DNA from: Sphingobacteriales bacterium 16-39-50
GTDB taxonomy: Bacteria > Bacteroidota > Bacteroidia > Sphingobacteriales > Sphingobacteriaceae
Direction: 5' to 3'
DNA: 64,000 bases
NCBI GenBank assembly: GCA_002257025.1
Contig: NCHA01000008.1
Coordinates: forward strand, 62,001 to 126,000
Below are positions 26,387 to 35,817 of the stretch, in pieces. A program made the position numbers and the translations under genes. Each line of letters opens with the position of its first letter. The stretch's first letter is position 1. Under the pieces are notes generated by a model. It saw nothing but the letters and a program-made list of their open reading frames with translations. It searched no databases and was not told where the DNA came from.

Positions 26387-26812
26387 TTAAATGTAGGAAG
26401 TTGCAACACTTACGATTTTCCATCCTTTGCCGGTATTTGACATGTTCAGGTAATTTATTCTTGAAAATCCTTCATATTTCATGGTTACCTTAACAACGCT
26501 CTGAGTAGGGGTTGATTCTACAATGCTGAATTCAGTAATACAGTTTTGCTCAACATTCTGAAGATTTTTCAATGAATTAAGAATCTGATTTCTGTCATGA
26601 TTAACAATCTGCTGACCACGGGTCGAAGTGAATTTTACGTCTTTGTCCATAACTTCACTTAGTCCATTGATCTTACCATGTGCAACTGCATCAATGTAAG
26701 CCTTAAGGGCATAGTTGATGTTTAATTTTTCACTTTTGGTATCATCTGATGCAAATGCACTTGTTGATAATACTACTAATAATGCGGCGGCGATAGTTTT
26801 TAAAGTTTTCAT
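26387..26812 (-). CDS. Exported NTF2-like protein (DUF4440/SnoaL-like)
   Basis: 141 aa with a signal peptide (IAAALLVVLSTSAFA). The mature part has the layout of a cystatin-like NTF2 domain: helix (NINYALKAYIDAVAHGKINGLSEVMDKDV), then beta strands (KFTSTRGQQIVNHDRNQIL, SVVKVTMKYEG, GKGWKIVSVATSYI). Such domains are often lumazine- or ligand-binding or simply stabilising; no catalytic residues are clear. It ends at a shared bidirectional terminator. Confidence 0.75.
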   Translation of the reverse strand: MKTLKTIAAALLVVLSTSAFASDDTKSEKLNINYALKAYIDAVAHGKINGLSEVMDKDVKFTSTRGQQIVNHDRNQILNSLKNLQNVEQNCITEFSIVESTPTQSVVKVTMKYEGFSRINYLNMSNTGKGWKIVSVATSYI

Positions 26813-27310
26813 AATACTTGTTTTTTAGTTTTAATTTTTTTGTTTAGGTGTGTGTTAATATTTTTTTTGTTTGTTTTCTTGATCAAATGTATAACGGATT
26901 TCAAAGCCGGTCTATAGCAATTAGGCGGATGCTGGTAAGTTCTCGGTAAACGGCGGTAAATGGTAGGTAAAAGGTTGGGGTGGGATTTTTACCGAGGAAG
27001 GAGTTGTAAGTTGTAGGTTATAAGTTGTAAGTTTTAATCTTGGTACACGGGAAAATTCTGCCTTTGAAGCATAAAAGAAATAAAATTTGAGAGATTAAAT
27101 GCGAAAGCTTAAAGCTTAGGGTCTAAAACTAGAGGCAGGAGATAAAAAATGAATGATAATTTTTGTCTCCAGTCACGGATTGCCTGTCAAATGGCAGGGA
27201 TGGTGATTGGCAAGGGAAGGAAAGTTAACCGAGACCTATCATTGCATTAATGACAAATTTGACTTTTATAATACATTGCTAATAACTAACAACCAACAAC
27301 TAACAACCCT
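26813..27310. repeat. Intergenic region with a hairpin and two heptamer runs
   Basis: No gene is seen in these 498 nt. CTCGGTAAA (26942-26950) pairs perfectly with TTTACCGAG (26988-26996), and the loop holds further GGTAAA/GGTAGGT copies. A five-unit heptamer run spans 27003-27037 (GTTGTAA, GTTGTAG, GTTATAA, GTTGTAA, GTTTTAA). A second run spans 27284-27304 (AACTAAC, AACCAAC, AACTAAC) and abuts the moaCB stop codon. Confidence 0.7.
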
Positions 27311-28267
27311 CTAGCATCCATGTCCTTCCCCTTCAAGCATATTCCGGGCATGGAATACGCCGGGGAGGATAGCCTCCAGCGATTCTCTTGCTCCATTGGT
27401 GCTTCCTGGAAGGGTGACGATTAATGTTTTACCTATAGATCCGGCGACTGAGCGGCTCATCATAGCCAATGGGGTACGCATTTGTCCGAAGCTGCGTATT
27501 GCTTCAGTAATGCCGTCTGCATCTCTTTCCAGAATCTCTTTTACTGCACTAACCGTGTTATCCCTTGGGCCAAGTCCGGTACCTCCGGTAGTAAATATGA
27601 ACTGTATATCTTCTTTCACCCAATCCAGAATTTGCTTTTGTATTGCGTCCTTATCATCCGGGAGTACTTTGTAATGCCATACTTTGGCATTTGAAGTTTC
27701 GAGCATGTTGCAAATGAGTTTTCCGCTTTTATCTTCACGCTCACCACTTGCAGTTGAATCAGAACAAACCAAAACGGCGCATACAGCTGAGCTTTCTGTG
27801 TACCGGCTTCGGTCACTTTTCCCACCTTTCTTTTCCAGAAGCCTGATATGCCCGATCTCCAGAGTAGTATCAACAGGTTTCAGCATATCGTAAATTTCCA
27901 GTGCCGCAACTGAAACAGCTGTTAGTGTTTCCATTTCAATTCCGGTACGACCAATGGATTTAGCCTCACCCTGGATCACTATTCCAGTCCGGTTAAGAAT
28001 GTCATCATTAAATAAATCGGAGTGCAACTTTCTTCCAAGGAATTCAAAAGTAAAATCCATGCCATCAATAGTTACCGGGTGACAATGGGGCAGGAGCTGT
28101 GGAGTAAGCTTGGCCCCCAAAAAGCCGGCTGCACGAGCCACATCAAATAGATTGCCTTTGGGAAGCTTATTTGAATTAATCAGATCAATACTTTTTTCTG
28201 AACAAAATATGATTCCTACTGCCCTGGCAGTGCGAAGTGTGATCTGTTTATGACTGATGTCGCGCAT
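27311..28267 (-). CDS. moaCB: MoaC-MoaB fusion, molybdenum cofactor biosynthesis
   Basis: 318 aa. Residues 1-~155 are MoaC (cyclic pyranopterin monophosphate synthase accessory protein): ARAAGFLGAKLTPQLLPHCH, GIEMETLTAVSVAALEIYDM and LEKKGGKS. Residues ~160-318 are MoaB/Mog-like: FIFTTGGTGLGPRDNTVSAV and TLIVTLPGSTNGARESLEAI. MoaC helps make the pterin intermediate; MoaB-type domains adenylate molybdopterin. The fused arrangement occurs in several Bacteroidota. The window's obvious client is the iorAB hydroxylase 5 kb away. The gene is bracketed by heptamer runs in inverted orientation (27284-27304 and 28284-28317). Confidence 0.92.
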   Translation of the reverse strand: MRDISHKQITLRTARAVGIIFCSEKSIDLINSNKLPKGNLFDVARAAGFLGAKLTPQLLPHCHPVTIDGMDFTFEFLGRKLHSDLFNDDILNRTGIVIQGEAKSIGRTGIEMETLTAVSVAALEIYDMLKPVDTTLEIGHIRLLEKKGGKSDRSRYTESSAVCAVLVCSDSTASGEREDKSGKLICNMLETSNAKVWHYKVLPDDKDAIQKQILDWVKEDIQFIFTTGGTGLGPRDNTVSAVKEILERDADGITEAIRSFGQMRTPLAMMSRSVAGSIGKTLIVTLPGSTNGARESLEAILPGVFHARNMLEGEGHGC

Positions 28268-28283
28268 TTGGAGTTGAATTTCT

Positions 28284-28317
28284 TGGTTGTTAGTTGGTTA
28301 GTTGTTGGTTGGTTAGT
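28284..28317. repeat. Degenerate GGTTAGTTG-type heptamer-like run upstream of moaCB
   Basis: GTT-rich run with units such as TTGGTTG and TTAGTTG. It is nearly the reverse complement of the AACTAAC run at 27284-27304 on the other side of moaCB. The phase slips once, so the period is approximate. Confidence 0.55.
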
Positions 28318-28380
28318 AATTTACCGTTGTTTAGAAATGTACTACTAAAAGTTTAAAATCCTTGAGCGAAATTTCAAATG

Positions 28381-28429
28381 AACCAGGATTTAGTCCTGGT
28401 TCCTGGTTCCTGGCTCTTTGATCCTTGAT
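28381..28429. repeat. Hairpin plus five-unit heptamer run at the 3' end of an esterase gene
   Basis: AACCAGGA-TTTAG-TCCTGGTT forms an 8-bp hairpin (28381-28401). It runs into CCTGGTT, CCTGGTT, CCTGGCT, CTTTGAT, CCTTGAT in exact 7-nt phase (28395-28429), ending one base before the esterase stop codon. Confidence 0.7.
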
Positions 28430-28430
28430 A

Positions 28431-29342
28431 CTATTTATAGGACATCATAAAATCCCATACTCTCTCAAAAGAATTATAATCCATGTTCAGCCCCTTAACC
28501 AATGCCTTTCCCGGAGCCCGGAGGGTTGGATGGGTATGAGCGCCGCCAATGATTTTATAGAGGATCACATCATTTTTGCCTTTATAATGCTGAATTTCAA
28601 CAGTAGAGTTATCACCTGGCTCAACATCAGGCAAATGTGTGATCTTTGCTTTTTTCTTAGTTCCATTCCTGGCTACCCAATAGGCTACATTTTCATCCCC
28701 TGATAATATTACAGGCGTACGGGTCACCTTAATTGTACCACCCTTCCATTTAATGACAGAATCTGCAGTTCCGCTTGTAATGATGATAGGTATAGGTTTG
28801 GCTTTTGCAAACTCTTTGGCTACCCCGGGACTTATTGTCGAGACAAAAGGAGCAATTGCCCTGATCTTCTCAGGAATATCACAGCTTAAGCGGTAGGTCA
28901 TCATTCCACCGTTAGAGCTGCCTGAGAAATAAACCCGTTTTGGGTCTCCTTTAAAATCCCGGATGAAGAGGTCTATTAATGAGCTTAAATAGCCCACATC
29001 ATTGATCTTGTCGGTTAGAGGGTAGCTTCCACCCAGTTTATCATTCCAGTGTTTTGAGGTCGCATCAGGATAAACAACTATTGCCTTATCGCGCTCTGCC
29101 CTTGCATGGTATTGAGGTCCCAGAACATTAACGCCAATCTGTGCACTCGCACCCATCCCGTGAAGGAAAAATACTACAGGTACTTTCTCATAGTTTTCAA
29201 TCCCGGATGGGATATAATAAATGTATTTTCGTTGCAGGCCATCATAACTCATGGAATCGGTATGCAGACCCTGTCCTGGTGGCGATTGGCCAAAACTCAA
29301 CTGGCTGAAGAACAAGCTGATAAAAAGGTAAATACATTTCAT
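28431..29342 (-). CDS. Exported esterase, PHB depolymerase/LpqC-like family
   Basis: 303 aa from the ATG at 29342, chosen because it gives a clean signal peptide (CIYLFISLFFSQLSFGQ); an ATG 21 nt upstream is possible. The fold is alpha/beta hydrolase: oxyanion region VVFFLHGMGASAQ, nucleophile elbow FSGSSNGGMMTYRL (G-x-S-x-G), acid in TSGTADSVIKW and histidine in GGAHTHP. The family includes feruloyl and acetylxylan esterases and short-chain PHB depolymerases. The substrate is unknown. No sugar-degrading partner is adjacent. Confidence 0.85.
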   Translation of the reverse strand: MKCIYLFISLFFSQLSFGQSPPGQGLHTDSMSYDGLQRKYIYYIPSGIENYEKVPVVFFLHGMGASAQIGVNVLGPQYHARAERDKAIVVYPDATSKHWNDKLGGSYPLTDKINDVGYLSSLIDLFIRDFKGDPKRVYFSGSSNGGMMTYRLSCDIPEKIRAIAPFVSTISPGVAKEFAKAKPIPIIITSGTADSVIKWKGGTIKVTRTPVILSGDENVAYWVARNGTKKKAKITHLPDVEPGDNSTVEIQHYKGKNDVILYKIIGGAHTHPTLRAPGKALVKGLNMDYNSFERVWDFMMSYK

Positions 29343-29566
29343 TTTCAAAGTGCAAAAAATCAACGGAGGCTTGGATAATCAAGTATCAGGAAAATTTATG
29401 AAAATTTCTTCGTTTAAGTGTTAGAAATCAACTTTTATCTGTTTTAACTTTCCAAAAAATGTGTATTTTGTTCTGCGAATGAATGTGTGTCTGATTAATT
29501 ACCGGAATCGAAATTTAATCTAAAAGGCCCCCATCTAACAAATAAATTCAAAAACATAATAAACAG

Positions 29567-30313
29567 ATGAAAATCGGTCTTTTTATACCCTGTTATGTTA
29601 ACCAGTTATATCCAAATGCTGCGATAGCCACACTTGAGTTACTTCAGAAATTAGGTGCTGATGTTAGCTATCCGTCTAAACAAACCTGTTGCGGGCAGCC
29701 AATGGCAAACTCGGGTTACGAACACCTTACTCAATCCTGTAATGATCTTTTCGTGGAAAATTTTTCCGGATTTGACTATATCGTAGCACCGTCTGCGAGT
29801 TGTGTGCTCCATGTCAAAGATCATTTGCATTCACATGCTAATGAAGCTGCGGCAACAGAGATTCGGGGAAAGATCTACGAACTGGTAGAATTTCTGACCG
29901 ATGTTTTAAAGATTGAGAAACTGGATGCCCATTTCCCACATAAAGTTGGGATTCATCAGAGCTGTCATGGCTTAAGAGGTCTTCATCTGGCACAAATGTC
30001 TGAGCTTGTTGCTCCAGATTTTTCAAAGCCACGTCATTTGCTGAACATGGTTTCGGGCCTGGAGTTAACAGAACTCGATCGGGTTGATGAGTGTTGCGGC
30101 TTTGGAGGCCTTTTCTGTATAGCAGAGGAAGCAGTATCCGTTAAGATGGGTAAAGACCGTATTACTGATCATACAAAACATGGAGCTGAATACATTACTT
30201 CACCGGATCTTTCCTGTCTGATGCACATGGAAGGAATCCTGCAGCGAAATAAAAGCAAGGTTAAGATTATACATATAGCAGAAATATTAAACAGTTCATC
30301 CATAAAGGCATGA
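29567..30313 (+). CDS. lutA: L-lactate oxidation complex subunit LutA (YkgE family)
   Basis: 248 aa with the two CCG domains typical of heterodisulfide reductase-like proteins: QTCCGQPMANSGY near residue 42 and DECCGFGGLFCI near residue 177, plus the histidine-containing GIHQSCHGLRGL. LutABC replaces classical lactate dehydrogenase in oxidising L-lactate to pyruvate in Bacillus and other bacteria. The stop overlaps the lutB start by 4 nt (ATGA), and the whole operon continues through 34187. Confidence 0.93.
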   Translation: MKIGLFIPCYVNQLYPNAAIATLELLQKLGADVSYPSKQTCCGQPMANSGYEHLTQSCNDLFVENFSGFDYIVAPSASCVLHVKDHLHSHANEAAATEIRGKIYELVEFLTDVLKIEKLDAHFPHKVGIHQSCHGLRGLHLAQMSELVAPDFSKPRHLLNMVSGLELTELDRVDECCGFGGLFCIAEEAVSVKMGKDRITDHTKHGAEYITSPDLSCLMHMEGILQRNKSKVKIIHIAEILNSSSIKA

Positions 30314-31686
30314 AGAGTACTTTAGATCACGCAGCATTAGCAGAAGAATTTAATAAAGACGAAGAACGTGTCGACTGGCATGATGGTGCACTCTGGTGGA
30401 TCAGACAAAAGCGTGACCGTTCTGCTCATCAAACCCCGCAGTGGGAGGAATTACGGGAAGCTGCATCAGCAATTAAATCTAATGTGATTTCGAATCTGCA
30501 CGATTATTTGATTCAGTTTGAGGAGAACCTTAAGAAGAATGGAGTGAAGGTTTACTGGGCATCGGATGCTGAGGAGCATAACCAGATCGTCTATTCGATC
30601 CTGAAAGCAAAAGAGATCAAACAAATGGTTAAAAGTAAGTCTATGCTTACTGAAGAATGTCATTTGAACGAATTCTTGGAAGAACGGGGAATTGAGGTAA
30701 TCAATTCTGATCTGGGGGAATACATACAGCAGATTGATAATGAGCCACCTAGCCATATTGTATTGCCATGTATTCACAAGCGCAAGGAAGAGATTGGGGA
30801 GCTGTTTCATGAGCATCTTGGTACTGAGAAAGGCCTGTCGGATCCTACTTTACTGACCCGTGTGGCACGTAAACATCTTCGCAATGTATTCCTGACCCGT
30901 CGGGCAGCACTTACCGGTGTGAACTTTGCTGTTGCTGAAACCGGGGAGTATGTTGTATGTACCAATGAAGGCAACGCAGACATGGGTGCTCATCTTTCTG
31001 AAGTACAGATCGCATCCATGGGACTTGAGAAGATCATTCCTGAGCGTAAGCATCTCGGGGTGTTTCTGAGGTTACTGGCCCGCAGTGCAATAGGACAACC
31101 TATAACCATTTACTCCAGTCACTATAAAAAACCTCGTCCGGGGCAGGAGATGCACCTGATTCTTGTTGATAAGGGCAGAAGCAATTTATTGGCTCGTCCT
31201 GATTTCAGGGAGTCACTGAAATGTATTAAATGCGGAGGTTGTATGAATACTTGTCCGGTTTACCGAAAAAGTGGTGGGTTAAGCTATCATAATACGATTT
31301 CCGGGCCTATTGGGGCAATTCTGGCGCCAAATCTGGATATGAAAAAGCATGCAGATCTGCCCTTTGCTTCAACACTTTGCGGATCTTGTTCCAATGTATG
31401 TCCTGTTAAAATTCCAATCCATGACCAGCTTTATAAATGGCGTCAGGAGATTGTGAAACAGGGATATTCTGCAAGTCGTAAAACTTTCAGTATGAAGGCA
31501 ATGGCATTAACCCTTTCTTCCCCTGAAATATATAAGACTGCTGGAAAAACCGGACGCTGGTTATTGAATAATGCCCCATTTGCTATCAATAATAAATTCA
31601 ATCCATGGTATAAGCAACGCGATATGCCGGATAGCTCCCAGCAATCCTTTGGGGAATGGTATGCTAAGAATGGATCTAAGAAATGA
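30310..31686 (+). CDS. lutB: L-lactate oxidation complex subunit LutB (YkgF family)
   Basis: 458 aa. The N-terminal two thirds is the LUD domain (VLPCIHKRKEEIGELFHEHL, GVNFAVAETGEYVVCTNEGN). The C-terminal third has two [4Fe-4S] motifs: CIKCGGCMNTCPVYRKSGG and CGSCSNVCPVKIP. It carries electrons within the LutABC complex. Translationally coupled to lutA and followed 14 nt later by lutC. Length and order are standard. Confidence 0.94.
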   Translation: MKSTLDHAALAEEFNKDEERVDWHDGALWWIRQKRDRSAHQTPQWEELREAASAIKSNVISNLHDYLIQFEENLKKNGVKVYWASDAEEHNQIVYSILKAKEIKQMVKSKSMLTEECHLNEFLEERGIEVINSDLGEYIQQIDNEPPSHIVLPCIHKRKEEIGELFHEHLGTEKGLSDPTLLTRVARKHLRNVFLTRRAALTGVNFAVAETGEYVVCTNEGNADMGAHLSEVQIASMGLEKIIPERKHLGVFLRLLARSAIGQPITIYSSHYKKPRPGQEMHLILVDKGRSNLLARPDFRESLKCIKCGGCMNTCPVYRKSGGLSYHNTISGPIGAILAPNLDMKKHADLPFASTLCGSCSNVCPVKIPIHDQLYKWRQEIVKQGYSASRKTFSMKAMALTLSSPEIYKTAGKTGRWLLNNAPFAINNKFNPWYKQRDMPDSSQQSFGEWYAKNGSKK

Positions 31687-31700
31687 TTAATAGAATTTGA

Positions 31701-32285
31701 ATGAGTACCAGAGAAAAAATACTGGCTGCTGTAAAAAAGAATCAGCCACCGCTTTCTGCACTTCCGGATATTTCGGTTTTTAAGGTGCATGAAGAAGATG
31801 TAGTTAAAAAGTACAGTGAAATGTTTGCGGGTATTGGGGGCTTGCTTGTTTCGGCAGGAAGTCTTGAGACTGTAAAGGACCTGGTCAGAAAGGATTTTGA
31901 TCAAAGCAAACGAATTTTGAGTAATATTCCGGCTTTAAGTGATGTAGCCGAGATATCTGACTCTGATGCAGATCCTCATACACTTGAGGATGTTGAATTA
32001 GCCATTATTGAAGCACGCCTGGCCGTTGCAGAAAATGGTGCTGTCTGGTTGACGGAGGATGTTATGGGACATCGCGTATTGCCATATATTGCCCAGCATC
32101 TTGCTGTGATTGTTAGGGAAGACAGCATTGTTTCAACCATGCATGATGCTTATGCAAAAATAGCTACAGAGGATTATGGGTTTGGAGGCTTCATCGGTGG
32201 CCCATCTAAAACAGCCGATATTGAGCAGGCTTTGGTGCTTGGTGCTCATGGTCCCTTAAGCATGACCGTTTATCTGATTAAATAA
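31701..32285 (+). CDS. lutC: L-lactate oxidation complex subunit LutC
   Basis: 194 aa LUD-domain protein lacking cysteine clusters. Family features: EILAAVKKNQPPLSALP start (MSTREKILAAVKKNQ), ARLAVAENGAVWLTEDVMGH and SKTADIEQALVLGAHGPLSM. It completes the LutABC set; a 15-nt gap separates it from the downstream malate synthase-like gene, so that gene is likely part of the operon. Confidence 0.92.
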   Translation: MSTREKILAAVKKNQPPLSALPDISVFKVHEEDVVKKYSEMFAGIGGLLVSAGSLETVKDLVRKDFDQSKRILSNIPALSDVAEISDSDADPHTLEDVELAIIEARLAVAENGAVWLTEDVMGHRVLPYIAQHLAVIVREDSIVSTMHDAYAKIATEDYGFGGFIGGPSKTADIEQALVLGAHGPLSMTVYLIK

Positions 32286-32300
32286 TTTACTTCAATACAA

Positions 32301-34187
32301 ATGAAAAACGATTCAATCATCATTCGTGATAATTTAAAAGAACAGTACAGAGATATATACACTGAGGAAGTTTTGCTGGCATTAAACACAATGGCTCATT
32401 TCAATAAATCAGTGAAACATTTGATGAATGAGCGGATCAAACGCCGCAATGATCGTCATACAAACAGTAAAAGAATTGAATTTTACGATCCTGAAAGTCT
32501 GATTCCGGGTTCCTCAATAAAAGTTAAAGATGCCCGGGAAGGCAGGTTCGAAGGCTCAGTGATTCCGCATGACCTTCAGCGACAATGGATTCAGGGGACA
32601 GGTCCGGCAGCGAAGCCAAATGCAAGTCTGGAAAGCAGTATCAGGAATGCAGCTTATGCGCTCTTATCCGGTGCTGATGGCTGGATGTTTGATGGGGAAG
32701 ATGCCTTAGGACAGATTGCCAGCATGTCACTGGATAATCAGCGAAATCTGAAGCTTGCCATTGCCAAAGATCCGGTTTTCTTAAAAGTGGCCGAGCAAGT
32801 TGCTGCTGAGATGAACAGATGGTCGGAAGGATTTCTGGGGCAGGAAATTGTAAAGGACTGGAAAAGCCAGCTTGATTTTACAACAAAGATATTCCGCTGC
32901 CGCGGACTTCATCTGGACGACAGGCATATTCGTGATGCCGATGGTGTGGCTCTGGCTGCTTCAATTGCTGACCTTTGTTTATATGTCGTCAATAATTACA
33001 GACAATTGCGGAAATCAGGTTCATCCATAGTGTTGTATTTACCTAAAATACAGACTGCCGGAGAGGCTGCTTTATGGAATAGCATGTTAAGCGCACTGGA
33101 AGACCATCTGGGCCTTGAAAACGGAACAATTAAAGTATATCTGCTGGTAGAGCAGCTTGAAGCTACCTATCAGCTAATGGAGATCAGAGCGGTTCTGGGC
33201 AAGCATTTCGTAGGTTATAATACCGGTCGCTGGGATTATATTAACAGCGTTTCTGATGCTATGGCATGGGATAAAGGTTTTATCAATCCAAATATTGAGT
33301 CGGTGACCATGACCTATGGTTATATGCGTAATTATGAAGACCGCGTACGCAGGGCAGTTAATACGCCGGATATCAATGGAAACTGCGCAATCTGGCAGGG
33401 AGGTATGGAACCCAACATCCCGGTAGGATCGGCAGAAGGTGTTGCTGCCAGTATGAAAAAAGCTTTGGCCGGTGCAGAGAGGGAGCAGCGTGAAGGTGCG
33501 AGTGGAAAATGGGTAGCTCACTGGAAAATGGTGAATATCGTTAGGCCTGTATGGGAAAAAATTGGGGAAGCAAATCAAGTTGGGCGTAAATTCCCGGCTC
33601 TGACTTATACTCAACAGGATGCCGACGGATTAATTTTACTCGAACCTGCACCAATTACAATCAGGGGAGCAAGAAATTTACTCAGTGTAGCTATTCAGTA
33701 TGGAAATGCCTTCGCACAGGGTATGCAGGCAGCTGCACTCAAGGCGGCAGACGATTTCGGGAATGATGATATTCTGTATCTGATGGAAGATATGGCAACC
33801 GGGGAGATTAGATTAAGCATTGTATGGGAATGGGTACATAAGGGAGCTAAATTTACTGAAGATGATTCTGCAACGGGGGTCAGGACCGGGGATATATTCA
33901 CAAAAGAGCTGCTGAGAAGGCTGATGGATGAGGAGTATGAGAAATTGCTGAAAGCGAATAATAAAGATGTGTATGATGCTTCAAAAACAACCACCCTGCC
34001 AATAGCAAGAGAGATTGCAGAGATCTATGTTTTCAATGAATTTAAAATTCCATGGTTCATTGACCTGCTCAACATCAATCTGAATAACGAGAATCTTCAG
34101 GAAGCTAAGAAAAGAATATCCGATTACATACAGGCCTTTAAAAACGAAGGCAAACGTATCACTGAAAATCCTGATTTTGTAGTATAA
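32301..34187 (+). CDS. Divergent malate synthase-family protein in the lut operon
   Basis: 628 aa, about 100 longer than malate synthase A. Core motifs are kept: DGWMFDGEDALGQ, FRCRGLHLDDRHI, LYLPKIQTAGEAALWNSM, FVGYNTGRWDYINSV, GKWVAHWKMV and LMEDMATGEIRLSIVWEWVH, the last holding the catalytic aspartate equivalent. The segment that normally reads GGM-AAQIPI is GGMEPNIPVG here. Known malate synthase joins acetyl-CoA and glyoxylate to malate. There is no isocitrate lyase in the window, and it is tied to lactate oxidation by a 15-nt gap. It could be a true malate synthase fed by another glyoxylate source, or a synthase with a different 2-oxoacid. Confidence 0.8.
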   Translation: MKNDSIIIRDNLKEQYRDIYTEEVLLALNTMAHFNKSVKHLMNERIKRRNDRHTNSKRIEFYDPESLIPGSSIKVKDAREGRFEGSVIPHDLQRQWIQGTGPAAKPNASLESSIRNAAYALLSGADGWMFDGEDALGQIASMSLDNQRNLKLAIAKDPVFLKVAEQVAAEMNRWSEGFLGQEIVKDWKSQLDFTTKIFRCRGLHLDDRHIRDADGVALAASIADLCLYVVNNYRQLRKSGSSIVLYLPKIQTAGEAALWNSMLSALEDHLGLENGTIKVYLLVEQLEATYQLMEIRAVLGKHFVGYNTGRWDYINSVSDAMAWDKGFINPNIESVTMTYGYMRNYEDRVRRAVNTPDINGNCAIWQGGMEPNIPVGSAEGVAASMKKALAGAEREQREGASGKWVAHWKMVNIVRPVWEKIGEANQVGRKFPALTYTQQDADGLILLEPAPITIRGARNLLSVAIQYGNAFAQGMQAAALKAADDFGNDDILYLMEDMATGEIRLSIVWEWVHKGAKFTEDDSATGVRTGDIFTKELLRRLMDEEYEKLLKANNKDVYDASKTTTLPIAREIAEIYVFNEFKIPWFIDLLNINLNNENLQEAKKRISDYIQAFKNEGKRITENPDFVV

Positions 34188-34263
34188 GAATAGACCTTTG
34201 AATATTTTAGCATAGGGAGATTTTATTATACTAAATCGATATAATTTTAATTAATAGTAAATT

Positions 34264-35703
34264 ATGTTTCGTTTTAAAATCTCTTTTGCTCAAGTTCTTT
34301 GTTTGGTAAGCTGCTTGATCATACTGCCTTTTCGATCCTTTTCCCAAACGGAGAGGCCCAATATAATCTTTATCCTTACGGATGATCAACGTTGGGATGC
34401 TCTTCGTTTTGCCGGGAATTCAATTATTGTAACCCCCGAAATGGATGCACTGGCAAGATCAGGGACTTATTTCAAGAATGCCTTTTCAACAACCCCGATT
34501 TGTGCAGCAAGCAGGGCATCCATTCTGACAGGATTGTATGAGCGAACTCATGGATATACCTTTCAAAAGCCTAAACTTCAACAAGCTTATGCCCGGATAA
34601 TGTATCCTCAGCTGTTGAAGGATAATGGCTATTATCTTGGTTTTTTTGGAAAATTAGGAGTGAACATTGATAATCCAAAACAATATTTCGATCAGAGTGA
34701 TTTTTATGATCGTGGGGATTCACCGGATAGACGAGGTTATTTTTATAAAACAATTGATAAAGATACTGTCCACCTGACTAGATACAGTGGTTATCAAGCG
34801 CAGCAATTTATTAATAGTGCCCCGAAAGATAAGCCCTTTTGTCTTTCCATTTTTTTTAGTGCTCCACATGGCCACGACTCCTCAAAAAAGCAATATTTTT
34901 GGCAGGCAAAGTCTAACCATCTTTATGAAAACACGGTGATACCGCCACCTCTTCTTGCAGATGATAAATATTTCAATTCTTTACCAAAGGAAGTACAACA
35001 GGGTTTTAACAGGACAAGATGGAAATGGAGGTTTGATACGCCCGAAAAATACCAAAATAGCATTAAAGGATACTATCGAATGATTACTGAAATTGATGAT
35101 GAAATCGGTATGCTTCGAAAACTATTGAAAGAACAGGGCCTTGCAGACAATACGATTATTATTTTAATGGGAGATAATGGATATTTTACCGGAGATCGTC
35201 AATTGGCAGATAAATGGCTGATGTACGATACTTCAATCCGGATTCCTCTGATCATTTACGACCCAAGAAATAATTATCCTTCAAGCATAGATGCAATGGT
35301 ATTGAATATTGATGTAAGCAAATCAATTCTTGAATTTGCAGGTTTGAAAGCACCCCAAAATTATCAGGGAATAAGCCTGAAACCTTTTATCCATAAAGGG
35401 AATAATTATAACACCGGGAGAAAGTCTATTTTGGTTGAGCATCTTTGGAATTTACCCGATATCCCTTCAAGTGAAGGTATTCGTACAGATCGATGGAAGT
35501 ATTTTCGTTACCGTTTGATTAAGGCTCCGGAAGAATTGTATGATCTTCGAAATGACCCGCTCGAGACCATCAATCTGGCAGGTAATATGAAGTATAAAAA
35601 GGTTATGGATAAATTAAGGAAGCTGTCAGACACCAGTGCAGAAAAGTATAAGTCAGAGAAACTTGTTCCTGATGAACCTGAAGTCGCAGGGATGAAGTTT
35701 TAA
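34264..35703 (+). CDS. Exported sulfatase (arylsulfatase family)
   Basis: 479 aa with a signal peptide (VLCLVSCLIILPFRSFSQ). The metal-binding aspartates are D40-D41 in IIFILTDDQRWD. The modification site is C80-A-A-S-R84 in TTPICAASRASILTG, a C-x-A-x-R variant of the C-x-P-x-R signature; the cysteine would be converted to formylglycine by an anaerobic-type or other maturase, not encoded here. Later motifs: FFSAPHGHDS, IILMGDNGYFTGDR with a paired lysine (DKWLMYDTSIRIPL). It would remove sulfate from a glycan or aryl sulfate in the periplasm. Confidence 0.9.
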   Translation: MFRFKISFAQVLCLVSCLIILPFRSFSQTERPNIIFILTDDQRWDALRFAGNSIIVTPEMDALARSGTYFKNAFSTTPICAASRASILTGLYERTHGYTFQKPKLQQAYARIMYPQLLKDNGYYLGFFGKLGVNIDNPKQYFDQSDFYDRGDSPDRRGYFYKTIDKDTVHLTRYSGYQAQQFINSAPKDKPFCLSIFFSAPHGHDSSKKQYFWQAKSNHLYENTVIPPPLLADDKYFNSLPKEVQQGFNRTRWKWRFDTPEKYQNSIKGYYRMITEIDDEIGMLRKLLKEQGLADNTIIILMGDNGYFTGDRQLADKWLMYDTSIRIPLIIYDPRNNYPSSIDAMVLNIDVSKSILEFAGLKAPQNYQGISLKPFIHKGNNYNTGRKSILVEHLWNLPDIPSSEGIRTDRWKYFRYRLIKAPEELYDLRNDPLETINLAGNMKYKKVMDKLRKLSDTSAEKYKSEKLVPDEPEVAGMKF

Positions 35704-35817
35704 ACGGTCATATTTTATGAAATTCGGAATTGTTTTCTGCTCAATTTAATACTGATAGAATTAATTTGATATGACTTTATTTAGATTTTTAAACATTCAA
35801 TTTATAAAACAGAATAT

